Assembly: GCF_029227915.1 (NCBI RefSeq)
Contig: NC_079876.1
Span: forward strand, 11,470,001-11,534,000
Direction of reading: 5' to 3'
Source: Hydractinia symbiolongicarpus
Lineage: Eukaryota; Cnidaria; Hydrozoa; Anthoathecata; Hydractiniidae
DNA: 64,000 nucleotides
Shown in pieces: positions 57,101-64,000 of this stretch. A program made the translations under genes and the position numbers. How positions within the stretch are numbered: position 1 is the first letter of the stretch; each line of letters begins with the position of its first letter. Under the pieces are notes generated by a model that had not been told where the DNA came from, did no database searches, and saw only the letters and a list, made by a program, of their open reading frames with translations.

Positions 57101-59058
57101 AATATATTGAGTACAATTTGTTCTATTTTTATCACTATATCATACTCAACCAAAACGAATATGTTTCATTCAAAAACGAGTTCTGATAACAACAGGACGT
57201 GAATAAGGTGAGAATTGTTTTTCTCTAATCGTGATGAATTTAATCTCAAAAGTGAATAAATACTTTTTGATGATGCTAGCTTAATTCACGAGCTCAAGAA
57301 ACCTAAGAAAGATTTTATGATTTCTATAAATACAGATTTTTAAATGTTTTTGAATGGTAAATGCTAAAGCATTTTCAACGCTGTGTGAACATATCATTCG
57401 TATTATTTGTTATTATCTAGTAAATTCTTCTTCTCTCTCGACATAAAAGCCTTCACCTGAAATTTAGATTATCTTCTCTTAAACCCGAATTACATTCAAC
57501 GAAAACTGATCGAGCAGGCGGGAAAAGAATGTTTCTAAATTTAGCAAATATCGAGCGATAGTCAGCGGACAAATACTTCAGCCGACAAGTTGAAAATGGT
57601 CAAGTTGTCCGCTGAGATGAATCGACCAATTAAAATAACCCTTTTTGTTTTTGTTTGGTGGGTTTTTCCCTCCCCGCCAGCTCAGTTTTCGCTGAATGGA
57701 AATCTGGCTTTACTAAACTTCTCATAAAACGTTTTTGTGACACAGAATGTATTTGTTAATCAAACATGCGGATGTCATCATGATTTAGACAATTAATTTG
57801 GTTTCTAATTTGTCTCCATTTGAAAATTATCCCATACATCGTGACGTCATTAAATAAGTGTTAAATTTTAATTTTATCTGTTTATAAATGTTTATATTAA
57901 TTTGTACAATCGTTTTACGTTTGTTTTCAATATTTATTTGCCCTCTAAAAATACTTTTTATTAAAGAAAAAATTATTACTACAAATTCGTTTGCTTTTAT
58001 ATTTATTTAATGATAATTATTTGCGAATGTTTAATATATTAATATTCTCGTCTTACTATTTTTATTTTTTAATCATTTTAAAATTGATGTCATAATTTTT
58101 TGCGTTAACATATTTCACCAATTTATAAATTTCGCATCTTTTCACTCATTCATTTATTTTTTATTTCATTTTATTTTTAGATATCGTGAAAATTATTAGA
58201 TCTAACGATATCGAGAAACTGAAAAATTTACTATCCATTCATCCAAACATCGTTCACATGAGAGATGAAGATGAAAACACACCATTGATGTGGACAGTAT
58301 GGAACACCGACAATACATCAATGGTGGAAATACTCATCTCATATGGGAGTGATGTTTGGGCGGAAGATAGATTTAAACAAAACAGTTATCATTCGGCTGC
58401 ATATCGTGATCGTCACACAATATTAGATATGTTATGTCGACATGATGTAACAAACATCAACCGTGAAGATGTTCACAAATGCACACCATTACATGTTGCT
58501 GCACTGTTTGGTCACATCTCATGCGTTGATGTTTTGTTGCGTCATGAAAATATTGATGTGACGATTAAAGATAAATATGGAAGAACAGCTTATGATTATG
58601 CTGGAGAATTGAAGAATGAACAAAACCGGGAAATAATAAGACGAAAAATAAAAGAATACGAAGTAAGTTATTAAGTTTATTTAATAAATTATAAGAAGAA
58701 TAAAATTGTATTTTATTTTAAGTTAGTCATCGCTTCTAAGGAATAAAAATGATTTAAATATTTAACTGATAAAAGAAATATACATATTATAAAATAAAAT
58801 AGGAAGGAATGATGATATTTTATAAAAGTTAAAAAATTAATAATAGTTTTGAGTTATGTAGATAAAATAGAAGGAGGAATAAATAAAACTTTAAGAAAAA
58901 ATATGTAGTTATAAAAATAATTTGAGTACTGAGTAAATAAAACTTCGTACCCAGACCATTTTACACACTTCTATCGACCAGACGAACTGAGAATATAGAA
59001 ATGCGAGCTTTATTTCATTTTTTTCAATATTTTTTTTCAGGATGGAAAAAGAAAATAA
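51133..59058 (+). CDS. Six-exon gene: SF1 helicase-like NTPase + fibronectin III + ankyrin repeats
   Basis: The exons are 51133-51146, 52240-52493, 52581-55017, 55240-55511, 58181-58662 and 59041-59058. All introns start GT and end AG and all phases agree, giving about 1158 residues from MSAC to DGKRK-stop. Residues 6-90 are a unique N-terminal region. The large exon (91-901) holds a Walker A GPLGSGKS at 397-404, a Walker B-like HFISDE ending at 495-496, and GMRTT at 565-569. Helicase motif V- and VI-like LEGSRGTEF (770-778) and EGMSRVTERLIIV (798-810) follow. Residues about 905-990 form an FN3 domain and 994-1153 ankyrin repeats. The FN3-plus-ankyrin order is that of FANK1. The classical motif VI arginine pattern is altered, so unwinding is doubtful; a nucleic-acid-sensing or regulatory NTPase is one guess. 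The donor after exon 3 (AAG|GTAGAT) is weak. Confidence 0.75.
51950..52137 (-). mobile_element. Helitron 5' fragment inside intron 1 of the NTPase gene
   Basis: On the minus strand it starts TCTATATTATAATGG at 52137 after an A and carries the GTGTGACAGGCATAGTGGATG signature. It then shares CAAGTTG, ATCACGT and GTAAACCCGC blocks with the internal Helitron piece at about 5150-5345 of the 6.8-kb copies. Related GCTAGCTAGCT-rich DNA extends to about 51760. Confidence 0.55.
52581..55017 (+). other. Exon 3: helicase-like NTPase core
   Basis: This one 2437-nt exon carries all nucleotide-binding motifs. The open frame continues upstream of the first in-frame ATG to the acceptor at 52580, adding about 109 residues. 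These include HKYTNKESKFSLHTHNSDKV, the stretch through CCGEVHEKSRSEY, and the LLFPPPIVNEEISSF segment. Confidence 0.75.
55240..55511 (+). other. Exon 4: fibronectin type III domain
   Basis: The exon encodes one FN3 domain: SCTISWNDEGYGYVIEME, then WQNVEG, CVINNLVVGKTYKFRVAASN and NFGESE. The tryptophan, the Y-x-I/V-E strand, the L-V-G-x-x-Y-x-F-R-V turn and the N-x-x-G-E-S end are all FN3 hallmarks. A single exon of matching phase to its neighbours makes it a portable module. Confidence 0.8.
56753..57171 (+). repeat. ~120-bp direct duplication in intron 4
   Basis: Blocks 56753-56873 and 57052-57171 share GATCGCGTGTCA(G/A)AGAAACA, CGTGCAGACGAAATCGAATA and ACTCAACCAAAACGAATATG with only a few differences. 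The duplication is recent compared with the rest of the intron. Confidence 0.8.
58181..58662 (+). other. Exon 5: ankyrin-repeat domain
   Basis: The exon encodes four to five ankyrin repeats. The clearest are NTPLMWTVWNTDNTSMVEIL, NSYHSAAYRDRHTILDMLCR and TPLHVAALFGHISCVDVLLR, followed by DKYGRTAYDYA. It begins in phase with the FN3 exon. If the donor at 58663 is not used, the frame ends four residues later (VSY-stop). Confidence 0.8.
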
Positions 59059-62000
59059 ACATCAATTGTTTAATTTGTAAAACAACAATCGCTTTACAAG
59101 GTGAGATATTTGTGTAGTGTAAATTTGGAGAATGAAAACAATATTCGCCAATCTAATTGAGGTTTAAGTACCTTTCACATTTTTTTATGATATATTTTTT
59201 AGATGTCGAAGAAAATTTGCAGCTCGAGTTATTTAATATATTATTGTAGATACACTATTATTATATATTTATTCTATATATATATATTTATTTTATTTAT
59301 ATTTATTTTATCTATATGTTATATATAAATTATTGTAAATATAAAGCCATGTTATTTTTCGAAATTTATTGTTTCTTCTTATTAAATATTTTTATTATTA
59401 TTAGAAGAAATTTTATAAGAACAATGAAGCAGGAAGTGGCTAAAAAATAAAAACAAAGTTCTTTTTTCACAACAAAACGTGAAGAAAAACTTCTTTCAAT
59501 GCAGAAAACAATTTGTTCGATTTATTTTCATAGGGAAAGATACATGTTTAAAATTTTAAAGTCACGTGGTTTGACTGCATACAAATTGTCTCGTGTCCAA
59601 CACTTCGAGAAAAAATTAATCATTTAATTTAGAAGTAGAGCAGTATGATTTTATATTATAGTATGAGAGATAAAATAAATTAATAAATATAAAACTGAAA
59701 TATTTACGAGTTTTATCAACCTCGTCCCCGGGACATCGTTAAAAAACCAATGCACTATTTTTATATAAGAACCCACCTTATAAAAACAATAAAGCTTAGA
59801 TTGTGTAAATTGAAAACAATAAGAACAAAGAGTGTATTACATCACTTTCATAGTGTGGTTTCGCTGAGTTAGATATGTATCGTTTAAAATTTTCAAAAAA
59901 ATTACTAAAGGCAGAGTTACACTTGCGCGATATTAATAAAAATTTCGATTTTTCAAAAATCGTTTTGTGTATCATAGTTAGAAATAAAATATTCTTCTTG
60001 ATGAAGACAAAAAATCGTTTCTTATTAGTATAACTTTTAATTTATTCCAAATTACTCAAATTAAACACTCAAAAATATTTTAAATACATACGACAATAAA
60101 TTTCACGTGCAAGATTATTTTTGGTTCAATATTTTTGTAAGCGTAACTTTGACTTTTGACGTTTTTAAAAGATTTCTTTGTTGTTGTTTTTATTCTTTTT
60201 TGGAATTATGTTGGCAGTGCCAAAGTTTTTAACTGAAATAACATAAACACAATTCTATCACACTTGTTAATAATTGGCAGTGGGAAATATAATTTAATTC
60301 AATGTTACGTTGTTTGATTACATCCTTTATCACAATAATTCGATAAAATGCGGCCTCGGATTTTGTTGAAGAAAAAAACAATAATAATGTAATGCTGTTT
60401 TAAACTGTCTCATACCAAGGAAGGATTGCTTTTGATAGCGTTTGATATCTTCGGATTGTTCGTGAACACAATGCAGGTCCGTTAACAACAAAGAAATTTT
60501 TTTCATAAAAACAAATTGTTTTTTTAATAGGGCTCAGTAAATCCCAAAAGACAAAGAAACTAGTTTTTAAAATAGAAAAGAAAAATTGAAAATAAATACC
60601 TTTTTCTTTTTGTTTGTTTGTTTTTTTTTGTTTTCTTTTAAGACAAAGGGTTAAAAAATAATTTTGCATTAAAGCGTTATATATTCGTAAGAATTTTCGC
60701 GCCTAATAATTTTCTCGCTTATTATTTTTTGTGCAAATTTTTTTCTGCTCAAGTAGTATTAGCATTAGTAGTATTCATTAATATTTACACAATTTTAAAT
60801 TTATTTAAGTATTATGTGACCTAATATTTTTATTCTATAGCTAAGTATAGAATTTTATTTTTTATATATATGTTATTGTGTTGAGCTTTGTGAAATAAAT
60901 GAATTTTTATTGTATGTATAGATTTACTTATTCTATTAACATTCGGCTGCAATGATTAAAACCGCAAATTTCACCTTGTAGTGCACTGGTTCTCTTAAAT
61001 TCAATAATACAATATGTATCACTGTTTAAATCATATTGGCGTAGAATCACTTTGTGCAGGTGAATTTTTATCCATAGCACTTCCGTTTTTCCATCTTTTA
61101 CAGATAATATGATTTACACCGATCATAATAGCTGGTGAGGACAACGACTCTTCTTATTTTTTTTAAACAGCCATCCTCATTACATTGACATTATATTGAG
61201 AACTCTAGAAAGACTAAAGTTTCTTTTGTTACATCTTTTCTTCAGTTTTATTTTTCAGAAAATTAAAAATTACCGCTGTCTTTAATTTGTACAAAATTAG
61301 GAAAAATGTATAAGCGACCAGCATTATTTAAGCACCCCCTTCGATTAAGCACCCACGCAAAAAATCCAAAATATCACAACGGTATATAACTTTACTGCAA
61401 CCTTAACCGAAATAAAACACAGTTTTCAACCTGTTGTTACCTCGTCGTAACAAAGGAAATAGTCGTATAATTTTGCTAAATAAGTTTTAGCAAACCTTAA
61501 ATGAAGACTATACGGCACAGTTTGTAATATCTGTGATAAAGTTGGTACTAATATAATAGACCTATTTCAATATCCATTTCCATTCCGCAAAATACACAGC
61601 CGGGATAGACACACCGACATGAAAACGGGGGTTAGTTTAGAGACATTATTAATTTGTCAGCAAAGTGATGCACATCTAGTTTGTTTACCTTTATTATTTC
61701 TCCAATACACCTTTACGATAATTCGGGAAAACTAACACTCCATCGCAGCTTATTTTGCGATCGGAGGAGGTAAACATCACACTTTTATAAGAGTTTATTA
61801 GGGAGAAAACACTTTTTTTCGTGATAACTTTTCTTGCCGCGTTTTGTTTTTAATGGAAAGTACAGATAAGTTGCATCTTATTATTATCAACGTTTCCTAA
61901 AAATTAGAAAGAAATTGATTCGACGGAAGTTAGGAAACTGGAGAAAACAAAATCTTGCCTCTAACAAACTCTCATAAAAACACGATTTTTACCTCCTTTT

Positions 62001-64000
62001 TTCCGGTATTGTAAAACGATGGAGAGCCGTACGAACTCATGTACAATTGAATTATCGTAAAAGTGTATTAACTTGTCAAATGGGCAAATTATGAACTTTT
62101 GGTAAGAAAATAGAGCATGGGACTTATTTTATACCATCATATACATTATTGAAATTGCTGGTTTATATTTCTTTCTAGTGTTTAGCTGGCTAGATATGGT
62201 TGAAATTGGTTTGGATTTTATATTTAGCTACACTAGCACATAGCACTGATTACTACTAGCTAGCTAGTTGGAGCTTAAACCTATGTTGTTGACATATATA
62301 TACACTTTTTACTATTTTTTAAAACATCTGTAAATAACATTAAGACTTGGCTACCCTCCTAAACATGTTGGGTTGGTGGTATTAGACTGAATTTTGGTCT
62401 TTATCATGTTATATATTCAACAAAATGTAATAAGAGCAATGCAATCACTCAAGGTAATACTCATAAGTATCCTTGAGCCTTGATTATTTAAAAATTATGG
62501 CCTGTAAGAATGTTACCGTTGCAGCTAGCTAATTGTTGTTGTTTTTTTAAGTTCCCAAAATGTTCGGTCAATAAGTAGTATTTCTATAAGTATTACCAGA
62601 GTGTTATTCCACATCAGGTAGAACTATGGGTATTGTAATTTATTTGTACGTAAAAGCAAAGAACAACAACTTATGTAAAAATAACTCCTTATTGCTATGT
62701 CATATGGCTATGAAACATATTGAGTTTTAATATTTATCCATAAGAAACCTGCATGCTAAATTTTTAGGTCCCATACCTTTCAGAGGCTTTGATATTGGCC
62801 ATTACTCGAAACTACCCCTAAAAATCTCTATGAAATCCTTATAATGGGTAAAATATAATAACTCTTGTTAAGATTATGTTTAGAACTTGAAAGTTGCTAC
62901 ACAATTTTGTTTTCTTAGGAAGAATCATTTTGCATAATTTGTACACTTCATTAATCCGATTTCTTGACTTTGTCGGATTTTACCCAAAAATCGGGAAAAA
63001 ACGGATTTTATCGGGCAATTTTGGGCAATTTTTTATGCGATCCACGTAAAAAACGAAAAATATGTTATATAACTTTTATTTAGCTTTCAGAAACTTCAAA
63101 CAGAATGCAAAAATTCTATCTGGAACAAAAGTAATTGAAATTTTAGGCAGATAGTGTCATTTTAAACAAATTTCCAGCTTCTGATAACGTCACAGAAAAT
63201 GTGCTGACGCAAGCATAAACTTATTGCTGCTATTTTGTTCCTTTTATGACGTACTATAAGTGTGCCAAGTTTGATTCAATTTGAACAACCCTATGAAAAG
63301 TTATTGAGGGGGGATGGGCGGATTCCGCATAGTATGTTCGAAAAAACCCGGACCGAATAGGGTTAAGCTACTGTAAGGGGGCAATATATTCTTTAAACAA
63401 AAAACTATGTATTTTAATGAAATAATAATCAATAGACATTTTGGGGGAGCGGGGATGATTTCTTTAAAAGCTAATAGAATTGTAGATGAACAAACCGCTC
63501 ATGATTTGTTATAAGTCACATGTTGTTTCAATGCAATAACGTTTAGCCAGTTAAGCTGGGAAGCACTCCCTTAGATATGTTTAATACTGATCAATTTACC
63601 ACAATAACTTATAACAGACTTTAAATATATACAGACGGCCTTACAACCAATAAATGGGTGTGTTTTATTTTTTTGAGGATAATCCAAACAACATAACCTT
63701 ACAAGTTTAACACTGTCATTTTCAAAATAGTTGATAGAGGCCTAATCTTGCTGTCAAGTTAATTCCAAAGAGAATAAGAACAGTTTTAAGAACCTTGAGT
63801 CTATTTTCTTTGAGAATAGCCTACTAAGTATTTTTTATTTATGTAAATGTGTGATAAAAACATTTTCGTAAGAGCAGCAGCATTTTCAGTTGTTTCTTCA
63901 TCTTCTGAAAGAAATTGGTTTATGCCAGAACCGAAAAAATAAACAATTTGTGATTAATAGTATAGGTTTTTCATTTCTTGAACATAATATGAATATAAAC
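59059..64000. other. Gene-free 3' region
   Basis: No gene is supported in this 4.9-kb AT-rich region. It should contain the 3' UTR and polyadenylation site of the NTPase gene; an AATAAA overlaps the stop codon. The rest shows only low-complexity A/T tracts and an unplaced AGCACCCCCTT/AGCACCCACGC patch near 61330-61360. Confidence 0.35.

Noticed and set aside
63860-63935. Possible minus-strand exon after a TTTCTTTCAG acceptor, reading SEDEETTENAAALTK
   Set aside because: The peptide looks protein-like, but it is short, has no clear donor and lies at the window edge; too little to call.

Overview
The window looks like nuclear DNA of an AT-rich animal genome, most likely a cnidarian and possibly a hydrozoan such as Hydractinia or Hydra. 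The basis is spliced exons with GT/AG borders, a DEG/ENaC channel of HyNaC/ASIC type, a small cluster of divergent rhodopsin-like receptors, and many DNA transposons. The assignment is inferred from protein style and genome texture, not from a database match. Coding density is low. I can support three intact protein genes, one multi-exon gene, three broken genes and one orphan exon; most of the rest is mobile or repetitive DNA.

Positions 1-18191 are a Helitron nest. Two copies of a 6835-bp Helitron-like element, almost identical, face each other tail to tail (2644-9478 on + and 10441-17275 on -), separated by 962 bp of smaller Helitron pieces. Together they form a 14.6-kb inverted repeat. Each copy starts with TC after an A and ends with a hairpin, 12 nt and CTAG before a T. 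Each sits exactly at the 5' TC end of an older Helitron. The interiors hold no replicase/helicase gene but a degenerate array of roughly 105-bp units that is itself partly duplicated. A hAT-type MITE follows.

Positions 18.7-20.2 kb carry an intact single-exon DEG/ENaC channel gene (-). At 21.9-23.9 kb lies a complete 2.0-kb DNA transposon with terminal inverted repeats, a 6-bp target duplication and subterminal repeats. It carries a broken integrase-core transposase gene and a LINE 3' fragment. Between 25 and 28 kb are a hairpin, a 32-bp minisatellite interrupted by a MITE, and a pogo/Tigger-like element with TA target duplication.

Positions 28.5-36.6 kb hold a tandem family of three rhodopsin-like receptor genes on the minus strand: two intact single-exon copies and one broken copy between them. 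A 30-bp palindromic-unit array built as an inverted repeat lies in the same region.

Positions 38.4-45.3 kb are a 6.9-kb segment bounded by about 350-bp inverted repeats. It contains several tandem arrays, an inverted pair of tRNA-like repeats, an orphan exon with a recognisable domain style, and a small ORF related to one inside the pogo element. Positions 45.3-48.6 kb contain local direct duplications and a foldback element.

Positions 49-59.1 kb hold the most interesting gene. It is a six-exon gene (+) reconstructed here from phase-consistent splice sites, encoding about 1158 residues: a unique N-terminus, a divergent superfamily-1 helicase-like NTPase, a fibronectin type III domain and C-terminal ankyrin repeats (FANK1-like tail). 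NRF-1-like palindromes lie upstream, and a Helitron fragment related to the 5'-kb nest lies in its first intron. No gene is visible from 59.1 kb to the end.
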